From: a virus
DNA length: 49,536 bases
IMG/VR virus record: IMGVR_UViG_3300034092_003812
Coordinates: 1-49,536 of that record
Direction: 5' to 3' (one strand)
The notes under the pieces were generated by a model that saw nothing but the letters and a program-made list of their open reading frames with translations, ran no database searches and was not told the origin of the DNA. A program made the translations under genes and the position numbers. The first letter of the stretch is position 1. Each line of letters starts with the position of its first letter. Shown here one piece after another: positions 29,128 to 37,354 of this stretch.

Positions 29128-29832
29128 TTACTTCTTTTTAAATTGTTTAAACCATTCTTTTTTTGCTTTTGGGAATGAATAATTTTCTCCTCTATATAAC
29201 CATCCATTATAAAATGCATTATGTAAATCTTCTTCACTATACATTCTTTCAGATTGCCATTTAGCACCTTCAATAAAAGCAAGCCTTTTAACCATATAAA
29301 ACTCTTTATCAAAATATTCACCTGTTATTGGATATAATTTTTTAGCAGCTTCTTCAATAGTTTCTTGTTTAGGTTCTTCTTGTGGGATGATGATTTTATA
29401 AAAATTATGATAAACATTTTTGCTTCCATCAATCCCTAAATCCTCATAAGTATAGTCAGGCTCCCAACCAACGAGTACTTTTTTATTTTCAATCTCAACA
29501 CTCTCACAACTTGGATTTTCTGAAAACCACCACAAGAACTCATCATCAATAGCTTGTACACCTTCTGCGATTAGGTCATAGTCTGTTGTCAAAATAATTT
29601 TCCTCCAAACATCAGTTATTGGTGTTCCTGTAATTTTAGTTATTGTGTTTTTCCAAATACCTTCTATTGCAATAACCCAATCCCTTTCTTTAATTTCTTC
29701 ATCAGAAGTGATGTAGATGTTTACTTCACTATCACAAACTGAGGTTTTATATTTATTTGTAAACATTAAAACATCTTCAATTAAATGTAACCTACTTGGT
29801 TTGTCTGTTGGTAATAAATGTACGTTTTTCAT
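29128..29832 (-). CDS. Phage protein family B, paralogue 2
   Basis: 234 residues, paralogous to the 28242 protein along most of its length. Starts with AAACAGTTATG behind the promoter at 29859-29890; it is the first gene of a five-gene run down to 26886. Confidence 0.75.
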   Translation of the reverse strand: MKNVHLLPTDKPSRLHLIEDVLMFTNKYKTSVCDSEVNIYITSDEEIKERDWVIAIEGIWKNTITKITGTPITDVWRKIILTTDYDLIAEGVQAIDDEFLWWFSENPSCESVEIENKKVLVGWEPDYTYEDLGIDGSKNVYHNFYKIIIPQEEPKQETIEEAAKKLYPITGEYFDKEFYMVKRLAFIEGAKWQSERMYSEEDLHNAFYNGWLYRGENYSFPKAKKEWFKQFKKK

Positions 29833-29858
29833 AACTGTTTTTATTTTTATTTCTTATA

Positions 29859-29890
29859 TAAATATAACAATAATATTCTCAATAGCCAAA
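29859..29890 (-). promoter_or_regulatory. Early promoter
   Basis: Minus strand TTTGGCTATT, 20 nt, TTATATTTA; drives the family A and B genes. Confidence 0.7.
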
Positions 29891-30421
29891 CTTTCTTTCA
29901 TAATAAGTCATCTGAGAATCAATCATTTGTTCATACCCCTCATACTCAGCGTATCTATGTCCACTACAATTAGTAAACTGTTTCATTAGCTGATCTACTG
30001 TCTTGCATTTTAGGTATTGATTAGCTATAATACGGTAGTAGGCTCTAACACCCTTATTTACTGTTTGATATCTAACAAATCCACCCTTACCAACAATATT
30101 GTATGGATTCTTATTCTTGACTGTTAATCTGGTAGTTCCAAACATTGATTCCATTTGGGCTTGTGCTAATGCTAACTTGAGTGGTACCTCAACACCATAT
30201 TCCTCCCTAGTATGCCACCAAGCATCAGCTAACATTTTGGCTGTAATATTACTCTTATACTTAGCCAAAATAATTGAGGCATTTCTTCTATACACCCAGT
30301 AGTCTTCACATAAAGTATCCTCTTGTTGGGAGGGAGGGGTTGATGTTGATTGGGGTGTTTGACAGGGCATAAATATAGCCATTCCAATGAATGCCCCTGC
30401 TAGTAATGATTTAAAGTCCAT
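29879..30421 (-). CDS. Glucosaminidase-like muramidase with N-terminal signal
   Basis: 180 residues from the ATG at 30421. Residues 3-18 are hydrophobic, ending in a Cys (IFMPC), so a signal or lipoprotein anchor is likely. The core VPLKLALAQAQMESMFGTTR then NPYNIVGKGG and a YYRIIANQYL helix match the glucosaminidase (PF01832) fold, with Glu in QMES as catalytic residue. It could act on peptidoglycan in superinfection exclusion or lysis. The start overlaps the upstream gene by 11 nt. Confidence 0.75.
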   Translation of the reverse strand: MDFKSLLAGAFIGMAIFMPCQTPQSTSTPPSQQEDTLCEDYWVYRRNASIILAKYKSNITAKMLADAWWHTREEYGVEVPLKLALAQAQMESMFGTTRLTVKNKNPYNIVGKGGFVRYQTVNKGVRAYYRIIANQYLKCKTVDQLMKQFTNCSGHRYAEYEGYEQMIDSQMTYYERKFGY

Positions 30422-30842
30422 ATTTTGTTTTATATTGGTTAATAAAATTTTCACCCACCCCAATATCCATAATTACAGCGTTATCAGGAACCCCAGGTAA
30501 ACTAACATTCTCATCTAAAACTTCATCAACGTTTTTGTTATTAAATACCTTCATTTTAGTTTTAGCATTTGAACGCTCAGAAGTTTTAAACACAATAACC
30601 ACTGGTTGTTTACCGTATGTTTTTCTTTCCACAGATTTTTGCTTACCTGGTTTATAATTTTTAGGGTATGTGATTTCGGTTTTATAAGGACCATTAACAC
30701 TCTTTTTAATATCATAATAAAAAGTGGTTTTATAACCCAATTCCGGTTTACTTGGAACCTCATAAAACTCCCTTACCCATTTTTCAGGTTGTTCAAATGC
30801 TTGTTCAACTGGACGACCTCTACGTTCTGTTTTTTCTGACAT
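30411..30842 (-). CDS. Unknown basic protein
   Basis: 143 residues, Lys/Pro-rich (RRGRPVEQAFEQPEKWVREF), then a beta region and an acidic end. Preceded by promoter and AAACAGTTATG leader. No family recognised. Confidence 0.7.
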   Translation of the reverse strand: MSEKTERRGRPVEQAFEQPEKWVREFYEVPSKPELGYKTTFYYDIKKSVNGPYKTEITYPKNYKPGKQKSVERKTYGKQPVVIVFKTSERSNAKTKMKVFNNKNVDEVLDENVSLPGVPDNAVIMDIGVGENFINQYKTKYGL

Positions 30843-30862
30843 AACTGTTTTTATTTCTTGCC

Positions 30863-30894
30863 TAAATATATGAATAATGTTTTAGGAAGCCAAA
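30863..30894 (-). promoter_or_regulatory. Early promoter
   Basis: Minus strand TTTGGCTTCC, 20 nt, ATATATTTA. Confidence 0.7.
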
Positions 30895-31298
30895 CTTGCT
30901 TTGACTTCCTTTACATGTTTGCAATTTCCTTTACTCCTCCAATATCCACTACAATTACATATTAATTTATCATCTTTTAGACGAACTGTATAAATCACAT
31001 CAGGAGAACTACTTGATTTAAATGTCCAAGTATTAGATTCTTTTTTTACTTTAGGACTCCATTCAATATCATCCAAAGTTGTCTCAGGCAATACTTTTTG
31101 CCATGAAGGAGTTAAATATTTATCTCCCTTAGAATCAACGAATAAAAGCGGGGGATAAATCTCATGCGTATGCTTATATTTAAATGGGGTGATATGCAAT
31201 ATACCCATTGTTTTTAACTGAGTTAGTGGAGTATCTGAATGTACTATACGCTCAATTATTGAACCGTATTTATTGTAGCGAGTAATTTTGTATAACAT
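30882..31298 (-). CDS. SWIM zinc-finger protein
   Basis: 138 residues. LICNCSGYWRSKGNCKHVKE at about 112-131 supplies Cys114, Cys116, Cys126 and His128, the C-x-C-xn-C-x-H pattern of SWIM zinc fingers, which bind nucleic acid or proteins. The first 80 residues are a separate alpha-beta domain. Partner unknown. Confidence 0.75.
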   Translation of the reverse strand: MLYKITRYNKYGSIIERIVHSDTPLTQLKTMGILHITPFKYKHTHEIYPPLLFVDSKGDKYLTPSWQKVLPETTLDDIEWSPKVKKESNTWTFKSSSSPDVIYTVRLKDDKLICNCSGYWRSKGNCKHVKEVKASLAS

Positions 31299-31316
31299 AA
31301 CTATTTAACTTTATCC

Positions 31317-31348
31317 TAAATATAAGAATAAAGACATCAGTAGCCAAA
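31317..31348 (-). promoter_or_regulatory. Early promoter
   Basis: Minus strand TTTGGCTACT, 20 nt, TTATATTTA. Confidence 0.65.
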
Positions 31349-31350
31349 TC

Positions 31351-31668
31351 TTATTTAATGTACTTGTGCTGTTTTAGATACCTGTACAATCTAGGAACAT
31401 CTTGACAAATCTCTTGATTATGTTCATCCCATGCTTTCATATCCTCTTTTAGATCACCATCGATATATCCTTTTTCATACAAGAACCAATGAATCCAATC
31501 AACACCTTCTTTAGTAAAGGTATGATCCATTAGTAATTCAACTAACCTGTAATGGTTGTCTGTAATTAAGCTGAGATCAATACCAAACTCAGTTAGTAAG
31601 GTTGATTCTGCTTCAAATGCCTTAGCACAATAATCTAATAGTTTCTGAAAGTTTTCTAAAGTCATCAT
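31351..31668 (-). CDS. Unknown phage protein
   Basis: 105 residues, helical and acidic, with HTFTKEGVDWIHWFLYEKGY. Proteins of this pattern recur in phages as hypotheticals. The start overlaps the upstream small gene by 4 nt. Confidence 0.75.
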   Translation of the reverse strand: MMTLENFQKLLDYCAKAFEAESTLLTEFGIDLSLITDNHYRLVELLMDHTFTKEGVDWIHWFLYEKGYIDGDLKEDMKAWDEHNQEICQDVPRLYRYLKQHKYIK

Positions 31669-31844
31669 AATTTGTTATAAACATAATTTTCAAGTTCAGA
31701 AGCGGCTTTAAGGTAAGCCAGTCGTAGTTCGTGGAATTTTTCATCTTCAATTTCCTCAAAAGTACTGTAATGTTCAAAACAGTAATGGAATCCTTCAGCC
31801 CTCATTCTATAAGCTACTGATTCCCAATCGTTGTAATGTTCCAT
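31665..31844 (-). CDS. Small acidic protein (59 aa)
   Basis: 59 residues (MEHYNDWESVAYRMRAEGFH...ENYVYNKL). Its stop overlaps the next start (ATGA), which supports a real coupled gene. Confidence 0.65.
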   Translation of the reverse strand: MEHYNDWESVAYRMRAEGFHYCFEHYSTFEEIEDEKFHELRLAYLKAASELENYVYNKL

Positions 31845-31873
31845 AGTTAGGATGTTTTAATTGTTAGGCGTGA

Positions 31874-32044
31874 TTACATGCCATTGATAAGTGCATCATG
31901 TGTCATATCAATTAACCTCCGTTCTTCACAATACTCCTTATATGTCATTGTTGTACACATCATATCTATATTTAGCTGATTGTAGTCAGCTTTTATGCTC
32001 AAAAGCTTAAGCGCATGGCTTACTTTTTTAAATATCTGTTTCAT
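31874..32044 (-). CDS. Small protein (56 aa)
   Basis: 56 residues (MKQIFKKVSHALKLLSIKAD...). A weak variant promoter (GTTGGATATC...ATATATTC) lies at 32047-32082. Not recognised. Confidence 0.55.
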   Translation of the reverse strand: MKQIFKKVSHALKLLSIKADYNQLNIDMMCTTMTYKEYCEERRLIDMTHDALINGM

Positions 32045-32107
32045 ATTATGAATATATGAAAAAAATCTTGGATATCCAACCTTTTGGATGAATTAGATAA
32101 AAGTACT

Positions 32108-32680
32108 TTAATATTTATCATAGTACTCCCACACCTCTTCCAATTGTGACGGATCAATAACAAACGACTCCCAATCATCTTTTGCTACTTCAACATCCCT
32201 GACATCAATGTAAAATGTTTTTGGTACAAATGGAAATGACTTAACATAACCTCTCTTTCCAACCATTTTAGTTCTATCACCTGATTTGTAATCTTCTTCA
32301 TTTAACCAAGCCATTCCACTCCAACAAATACCTTTTTCATCTCTTTTAATAATTGCATCAATATAATAAGGCTTTCCATCCTTTCCATCTTTGAATAAAG
32401 CAGAACATCTTTTATTTTGATAGTAAGGTTTTCCATTCCCCTTGTCACCAATACCCACCCATTCTTCATCTTTACTAGTAATTGGAAGTAATGGTTCAAA
32501 GTTGGCAAGTTTGTTAAAGATTGAAGCAACATATGGAGCAGACATACCTGAGTGTCCTTGTTTGGCGAACACTTCAATAAGTTCCATCACTGCCTCTCCA
32601 ATCAAACCTCCGTAATCGGAATCTTCATCAAAGAATCCTGCTGCTTGTAATTCTGTTTTTGCGTAATTTGTTAAGCTCAT
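32108..32680 (-). CDS. Unknown phage protein, recurrent type
   Basis: 190 residues. Starts LTNYAKTELQAAGFFDED and ends in a DDWESFVIDPSQLEEVWEYY tail; the centre KGNGKPYYQNKRCSALFKDG and PYYIDAI look like two similar short strands. Frequent in phage genomes as a conserved hypothetical. Located next to thyA. Confidence 0.75.
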   Translation of the reverse strand: MSLTNYAKTELQAAGFFDEDSDYGGLIGEAVMELIEVFAKQGHSGMSAPYVASIFNKLANFEPLLPITSKDEEWVGIGDKGNGKPYYQNKRCSALFKDGKDGKPYYIDAIIKRDEKGICWSGMAWLNEEDYKSGDRTKMVGKRGYVKSFPFVPKTFYIDVRDVEVAKDDWESFVIDPSQLEEVWEYYDKY

Positions 32681-32693
32681 ATTTTATTTGTTT

Positions 32694-33839
32694 TTAATTT
32701 GATAAAGGTGCTTTAATTGATGGGTGTGATTGATAGTTATCTAATATAAAATCTTGTACTCTTAGTATATCAATAATAGTATCAAAACTTTTTAGATGGT
32801 CTTTGAATAATAGTTTAGGTAATGGATATGGTTCTCTACCAATTTGTTCTTTTGCTTGTTCAATGTGATTTGAGTAAAGGTGTACGTCTCCAAGATTTCC
32901 AATCAATTCATCAGGAACCATATTAACTTCTTTAGCAATGATTTCTAATAACAAACCATAAGAAGCAATGTTGAACGGCAAACCGAGAAAAGTATCACAA
33001 CTTCTCATATTGAACATTAAAGAAATTGCTCTGGTTGGAATATTTAAACTATCTCCAAAATCGTGTGAGAATGATTGTCTGTCAACTAAAGCACCTAATG
33101 GTTCCTCATTAAGTTTAGGGTATTTTGTAATGGCGTACAATTCTCTTTCTTCTAAACTCAATTCTCTTGTATAAACTTGCCAACTGAAGTGACAAGGAGG
33201 AAGCACCATTTGGTCCAATTCTCCAACATTCCAAGCATTAACCATTAATCGTCTTGAATCTGGATTTGTTTTAAGGTCATTGATTAGGTTTGCGATTTGG
33301 TCTATACCGCCTTCTTGAACAAACTTACTGTATGGTATTTTTTTATCATAAAATCTCTTAGAAACTCTTTTACTTCCCCAATCTCTCCATTGTTTACCAT
33401 ACACGGGCCCGAGTTCACCCCACTTCTTAGCAAACTCATCATCTATTTTGATTTTGTTGATGAATTCTTCTTGAGTAAGGGGTCTATTAGAAGAACCATT
33501 CATTCCATTAATAACAACATCTTCTTTTACATTATCTTTATTAGAAAACCTATCTCTTTTCTTTAGATAATTAGCATAGCAATCTCCCACCCAAATCGTA
33601 TTCCCTTGCTCTAACAACCATCTTAAGTCAGTTCGCCCTTGTAGAAACCACAACAATTCAGTTACTATTGATTTCCAAGCCATTTTCTTAGTTGTAAGTA
33701 ACGGAAACCCATCACTCATTTTATGACGTATTTGTCTTCCGAATACTGAAAGTGTGCCTCCATTTCTGGTTTCTTTCTTTACTCCGTTGTCTAGGATATC
33801 CTGCAGTAGGTCTGTGTATTGTTTATCTAACGTGTTCAT
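32694..33839 (-). CDS. thyA: Thymidylate synthase
   Basis: 381 residues from the ATG at 33839. GFPLLTTKKMAWKSIVTELL, LGPVYGKQWRDWG, MVLPPCHFSWQVY with catalytic Cys216, and LGLPFNIASYGLL plus NLGDVHLYSNHIEQA cover the ThyA signature. It carries the longer middle insert (RELSLEERELY...DFGDSLNIPTRA) typical of the Bacteroidota-type enzymes. Makes dTMP from dUMP and methylene-THF; dNMP kinase at 12.8 kb supplies the next step. It starts right behind the stop of the 33841 gene. Confidence 0.95.
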   Translation of the reverse strand: MNTLDKQYTDLLQDILDNGVKKETRNGGTLSVFGRQIRHKMSDGFPLLTTKKMAWKSIVTELLWFLQGRTDLRWLLEQGNTIWVGDCYANYLKKRDRFSNKDNVKEDVVINGMNGSSNRPLTQEEFINKIKIDDEFAKKWGELGPVYGKQWRDWGSKRVSKRFYDKKIPYSKFVQEGGIDQIANLINDLKTNPDSRRLMVNAWNVGELDQMVLPPCHFSWQVYTRELSLEERELYAITKYPKLNEEPLGALVDRQSFSHDFGDSLNIPTRAISLMFNMRSCDTFLGLPFNIASYGLLLEIIAKEVNMVPDELIGNLGDVHLYSNHIEQAKEQIGREPYPLPKLLFKDHLKSFDTIIDILRVQDFILDNYQSHPSIKAPLSN

Positions 33840-33840
33840 T

Positions 33841-34002
33841 TTAACACAAATTTTCCTCGTATGGTTTATTAATAATCTCTTTGAGTCTTTTAATCTCAGC
33901 AATCACATCATCTCCTAGTTCAATCCGGGACATCATGGATAGGTCTATTACTTGATTCATTAGCACTTCAATGAGTGCATCTTTTGCTTGTTCTTTATTC
34001 AT
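33841..34002 (-). CDS. Small protein with MNKE start (53 aa)
   Basis: 53 residues (MNKEQAKDALIEVLMNQVID...). First residues match those of the next three genes, and its upstream sequence (AGAAAGTTATG) repeats before them. Unknown role. Confidence 0.65.
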   Translation of the reverse strand: MNKEQAKDALIEVLMNQVIDLSMMSRIELGDDVIAEIKRLKEIINKPYEENLC

Positions 34003-34277
34003 AACTTTCTATTGTTTTGTTGTGTCTTATTGTAAAAATCAATAATCTCCTGTTCATCAGTATCAAAATTAAGATACCCATGATGTTCAATCCAAACATT
34101 AATCATTTCACCCAAGTCAATTTCCCATTCCTTATGCTCATCATCACCGACCAATTTGTAGTGTTTTCCTTCGAATTCCCAAATACAATCCCAATTTTCT
34201 TTTATTTGTGGATTATCAGGGTATGCTCTACCCGATTGGTCGTAATTCAGATTTCCTTTTTTGATTTCTTTATTCAT
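33999..34277 (-). CDS. Small acidic protein with MNKE start
   Basis: 92 residues (MNKEIKKGNLNYDQSGRAYP...). Trp/His-rich centre. Coupled by overlaps of 4 to 8 nt on both sides. Confidence 0.7.
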   Translation of the reverse strand: MNKEIKKGNLNYDQSGRAYPDNPQIKENWDCIWEFEGKHYKLVGDDEHKEWEIDLGEMINVWIEHHGYLNFDTDEQEIIDFYNKTQQNNRKL

Positions 34278-34725
34278 AACTTTCTATTGTTTTATTGTTG
34301 TGTGTTACTGCGATTAGTTTGGTTGGGATTTTTATACCTTGATTTGATTGAATACCATCATATTGTCGTTCAATATACTTTTCCCATTCGTGTCCGTAAA
34401 TTATCCTATCGTTCTCAATATCATTTATACAATTAGTTTTTTCCAATACCCATTCCTTTTCATCCAAACTTAACTCTCGTTCTTCAATCTTTAATCCCCA
34501 TCTTTCAGAGAACTCAGAATCGGTTTTACACTTGTTGATGAATTCTTCTTTTGTTAGATGTCTAGTTGGGTGCGGGGATACGATAGAACGACCAATGCGA
34601 ATACACCATCCTTTGTATAAATTTTGATAAAGTATGTTTGTATGGTGGTCTTGTATTGTTGCTAATGGATAATTTGTGTATGTCTCGTAAGCCTCATCTA
34701 ATAATTCTTGTTGTTCTTTATTCAT
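34270..34725 (-). CDS. Protein sharing a motif with ThyA insert
   Basis: 151 residues. LTKEEFINKCKTDSEFSERW then KIEERELSLDEK is very similar to the LTQEEFINKIKIDDEFAKKW and RELSLEER segments of the neighbouring ThyA, but the catalytic core is absent. It may be a regulatory or ThyA-derived protein. Confidence 0.7.
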   Translation of the reverse strand: MNKEQQELLDEAYETYTNYPLATIQDHHTNILYQNLYKGWCIRIGRSIVSPHPTRHLTKEEFINKCKTDSEFSERWGLKIEERELSLDEKEWVLEKTNCINDIENDRIIYGHEWEKYIERQYDGIQSNQGIKIPTKLIAVTHNNKTIESYE

Positions 34726-34963
34726 AACTTTCTACGATAATAGTTTTTTTAACTTTTATAAGTTTTGCTTCACTCAATCCCATCGGAGTAGGTGAAGCCA
34801 CTTTACTTGGGTCATCTAATTCAAGATTCCACGCAATTGCTTTGACCGGGTCATCGTGCCATTTTCTTTCGTGTATATCTTCACCATCACCATAGCCAAA
34901 GTATTTTCCATCCTTGGTTATTATCTGGCAATCCCATTCTAATTTTCCAATTTCTTTATTCAT
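34718..34963 (-). CDS. Small protein with MNKE start
   Basis: 81 residues (EIGKLEWDCQIITKDGKYFG...). Ends in VESYE like the preceding gene because the same overlap sequence (GAAAGTTATGAATAA) was reused. Followed on the right by an attC-like core. Confidence 0.7.
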   Translation of the reverse strand: MNKEIGKLEWDCQIITKDGKYFGYGDGEDIHERKWHDDPVKAIAWNLELDDPSKVASPTPMGLSEAKLIKVKKTIIVESYE

Positions 34964-34989
34964 ATTTTTTAATTTTTGTGTTTCAAATT

Positions 34990-35030
34990 TAAGAAAAAAC
35001 TACACATATCTGTAACCGTTAGGTTCAATT
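34990..35030. repeat. Possible attC-like site 1 (degenerate)
   Basis: + strand CTACACATATCTGTAACCGTTAGG. The TAAC/GTTA core resembles R-box pairs of integron attC sites, but no long arms remain. Confidence 0.3.
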
Positions 35031-35033
35031 AAA

Positions 35034-35387
35034 TTATTGTTTTGAATTTATTGATTTTATTGAATACTTTTCAAACAACAAAGATTCTGGAAAAGAACCA
35101 TTTCTTGTATAATCTTCCGCTTCTTCTATTGAATTGAAAATTTTATCAATCACAGTATCATAAAACTTTCCTCTGTGTTCTTGATGTACAATCAAATAAA
35201 AATATTCTTTAATTTCTATCTCATTAGAAACTAAACATTTCAAAACATAGTCTAACAAAAGAGGATTTTGTTTAATTTTTTCTAATGATTTTAAGACTTC
35301 ATTAGCCTTTTCACATCCATTATGATAATTGTATTCCCAGAATTGTTGTTTGTAAATCTTTTCTCTTAACTCATTTAAGTTTTCCAT
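35034..35387 (-). CDS. Small acidic helical protein, unknown
   Basis: 117 residues from the ATG at 35387 (MENLNELREKIYKQQFWEYN); a longer frame would run into the attC-like region. Helical throughout. Not recognised. Confidence 0.7.
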   Translation of the reverse strand: MENLNELREKIYKQQFWEYNYHNGCEKANEVLKSLEKIKQNPLLLDYVLKCLVSNEIEIKEYFYLIVHQEHRGKFYDTVIDKIFNSIEEAEDYTRNGSFPESLLFEKYSIKSINSKQ

Positions 35388-35408
35388 ATTGTATAAATTT
35401 ATTTTTAC

Positions 35409-35468
35409 TAATACATAACAAGGTGTAAAAAACATTAAAACGATTGTTTATCATCGGACGTTGGGCGT
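35409..35468. repeat. Possible attC-like site 2
   Basis: + strand begins CATAACAAGGTGTA and ends GGACGTTGGGCG; on the minus strand CGCCCAACG is a perfect RYYYAAC-type core. An AAAC-GATT-GTTT hairpin lies in the middle. Arms are not complementary over a long stretch. Confidence 0.4.
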
Positions 35469-35470
35469 AA

Positions 35471-35668
35471 TTATTTTAAATTTTTGAGTTGTTCAGCTAA
35501 TTCAGAACTACATATAATGAAATTTTCTTTTGGTTTATCTTCCTTAATAGATAAATCAATTAGTTCTTGTGGTATTTCATCTTCATCATTATATATCTCA
35601 AAAATTCCAATATATGGTACATAACCTTTATGTAATCTAATGTAATTTAATGCTTCTATTTTTTTCAT
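35471..35668 (-). CDS. Small protein, unknown
   Basis: 65 residues from the ATG at 35668 (MKKIEALNYIRLHKGYVPYI); alternative upstream start overlaps the attC-like hairpin. Ends ICSSELAEQLKNLK. Confidence 0.65.
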   Translation of the reverse strand: MKKIEALNYIRLHKGYVPYIGIFEIYNDEDEIPQELIDLSIKEDKPKENFIICSSELAEQLKNLK

Positions 35669-35691
35669 AGGTAAAAATTTAAAATAACATA

Positions 35692-35789
35692 CACATAACA
35701 AAGTGTATAAGTAATGTGGCTAAATAAATTTTTCTATAAGTTGAAAGTATACGCAAAGCCACACTACTTATACACTCAACCGTTAGTGA
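35692..35789. repeat. attC-like hairpin site 3
   Basis: + strand CATAACAA-AGTGTATAAGTAATGTGGCT, a 34-nt loop, then AGCCACACTACTTATACACT-CAACC-GTTAGTG. The 20-nt arms pair with one mismatch, the outer TAAC pairs with GTTA, and the inner spacers are unequal (AA versus CAACC). This is the R-box/L-box layout of integron attC recombination sites. Confidence 0.55.
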
Positions 35790-35793
35790 TAAT

Positions 35794-36015
35794 TTAATCA
35801 ACCAACTCTACATCATTCCAATGTAGTCCAATAACACTATTGTTTTCATCATCTATCATAACAAAATCAGAGTCATTATGTTTATCAACAATAGTGTATT
35901 CTTTACCTTTCCAAATAACCTTCTTACCAATTAAATAATTTTCGTGTGTTAATTTCATATTTTGTAATTTTTTATCTGTGTTATTAAGTTCTGTGTTCTT
36001 ATTTACTTCTTTCAT
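35794..36015 (-). CDS. Small protein, unknown
   Basis: 73 residues. The second Met (MKLTHENYLIGKKVIWKGKE) could be the true start, giving 54 residues; the first is kept because it lies 20 nt behind the upstream stop. The C-terminus is a small KOW/SH3-like strand pattern (VIWKGKEYTIVDKHNDSDFV). Confidence 0.6.
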   Translation of the reverse strand: MKEVNKNTELNNTDKKLQNMKLTHENYLIGKKVIWKGKEYTIVDKHNDSDFVMIDDENNSVIGLHWNDVELVD

Positions 36016-36035
36016 ATTCGTAATTTATTTTTCTG

Positions 36036-36296
36036 CTACTTGACGTACGGATAAATAACATCTTCTGCTTCGATATTCATTTTATATCCATCAACCCAAG
36101 CAGATGCCTTTCGTGTGCCATGCATTTGAAAGCTATCGCATTCTACAATTGAACCACCAGAACTCCATCCGCTTCCATTTCTAACTATTAAGTGGCATTT
36201 TCTTTGCTTTGTTTTGTTTTGTTCTTCGCAACCGAAAAAAATAATAGCAACTAACAGCAGATAAGCAAAGATGTAACGGTAAATTGATGGTTTCAT
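36036..36296 (-). CDS. Small lipoprotein
   Basis: 86 residues. Hydrophobic N-terminus (YIFAYLLLVAIIFFGC) with a lipobox-type FFGC, then a polar domain with several Ser/Gly and Cys. It would be anchored in the cell envelope. Could act in exclusion of other phages. No family. Confidence 0.7.
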   Translation of the reverse strand: MKPSIYRYIFAYLLLVAIIFFGCEEQNKTKQRKCHLIVRNGSGWSSGGSIVECDSFQMHGTRKASAWVDGYKMNIEAEDVIYPYVK

Positions 36297-36315
36297 ATTT
36301 ATATTTTTTAACTTG

Positions 36316-36735
36316 TTAATGCATTTGTACAGTAATCAGATAACCTTCTGGTACCTTATTAAGTTCTTTAATGATTAATCCTTCAAAGGAATTATCAAAC
36401 ATCCCCATACCCATTCCTACCATCAAAAATGGACCGCCACTAGGATCAACCATAACAATTCTGCTTTGATCAGAAAACACTAACTCAGCATACTTTCTAT
36501 TTTTGATAGCATACTGATCAGTTTTATAATCATAGGCATGAATCGTATCTTGAAACTCTTCAAATGTCATATCACCTTCAGGACTGCCATCATCAATATA
36601 TGCCTGATAAGCCTCCTCATATACGTTTGGGTAGGCATATCTCACAAATTCAAAGTTGCCTTGCCATAGTATATTTCCATCTTCAGTTCTAGTAAAAGTG
36701 AAAACGTCTCCGTAGCGATTTTTATATTGTATCAT
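36316..36735 (-). CDS. Unknown phage protein
   Basis: 139 residues: aromatic strands (YGDVFTFTRTEDGNILWQGN), acidic helix, and an end with PSGGPFLMVGMGMGMFDNSF. Recurrent hypothetical type in Bacteroidota phages. Confidence 0.7.
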   Translation of the reverse strand: MIQYKNRYGDVFTFTRTEDGNILWQGNFEFVRYAYPNVYEEAYQAYIDDGSPEGDMTFEEFQDTIHAYDYKTDQYAIKNRKYAELVFSDQSRIVMVDPSGGPFLMVGMGMGMFDNSFEGLIIKELNKVPEGYLITVQMH

Positions 36736-36747
36736 GATTGTTTTAGA

Positions 36748-37056
36748 TTAGATTTTGGTTAGTAGATATTTTGCTCCATCAATTTCTATTACTGTTTTGT
36801 CTTCACAAGATTTAGGTCGATTGTCGAAGACTATACCATCCGAATCTTCCCAATAAATTTCTCTGCCATTATCATCGTATTCCCTTCTCCACCAACAACC
36901 ATTTGAATTTTCACAATAGATTTCATTGTTATCGGCATCGTATTCGCTTTTGAACCAAAATCCATTTGAATTTTCACAATAGATTTCATTTCCTTGAGAA
37001 TCATTAATGCTAAAAGGAAACTCCTTTACGTTTAGCTGTTCTGCGATTGTTTTCAT
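36748..37056 (-). CDS. YD-repeat-like small protein (paralogue 2)
   Basis: 102 residues with the same MKTIAEQLN start and three 20-residue repeats (EIYCENSNGFWFKSEYD and similar) as the 13928-14233 protein. The copies differ enough to be an old duplication. Has its own promoter. Confidence 0.75.
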   Translation of the reverse strand: MKTIAEQLNVKEFPFSINDSQGNEIYCENSNGFWFKSEYDADNNEIYCENSNGCWWRREYDDNGREIYWEDSDGIVFDNRPKSCEDKTVIEIDGAKYLLTKI

Positions 37057-37075
37057 AACTGTTTTTATTTATATC

Positions 37076-37107
37076 TAAATATACGAATAATATTTCAAGA
37101 AGCCAAA
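37076..37107 (-). promoter_or_regulatory. Early promoter
   Basis: Minus strand TTTGGCTTCT, 20 nt, TATATTTA. Confidence 0.7.
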
Positions 37108-37129
37108 TCTTTTTTATGATATTCTATCA

Positions 37130-37354
37130 TTAATCAAAGTTTATGTTATAATCACTCATTAATTCATGAAGCTTTTCTCTACATTGCTCATATGCTTTGT
37201 AAGTATCACTACTCATATTATCCGGGGCATACTTAGTATTTCCGCGTAACCATTGGTCTAGACTCCAAATGATAGAATACATTTTTGTTGCATTAACTGC
37301 TAATTCAAAATCACTAGTTTCTTCTGGTAGATTAAATTTTAAGATAGCTTCCAT
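37130..37354 (-). CDS. Small phage protein, recurrent type
   Basis: 74 residues (MEAILKFNLPEETSDFELAV...SIIWSLDQWLRGNTKY). The LDQWLR helix pattern is widespread in phage proteins of unknown function. Overlaps the next gene by 16 nt. Confidence 0.75.
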   Translation of the reverse strand: MEAILKFNLPEETSDFELAVNATKMYSIIWSLDQWLRGNTKYAPDNMSSDTYKAYEQCREKLHELMSDYNINFD

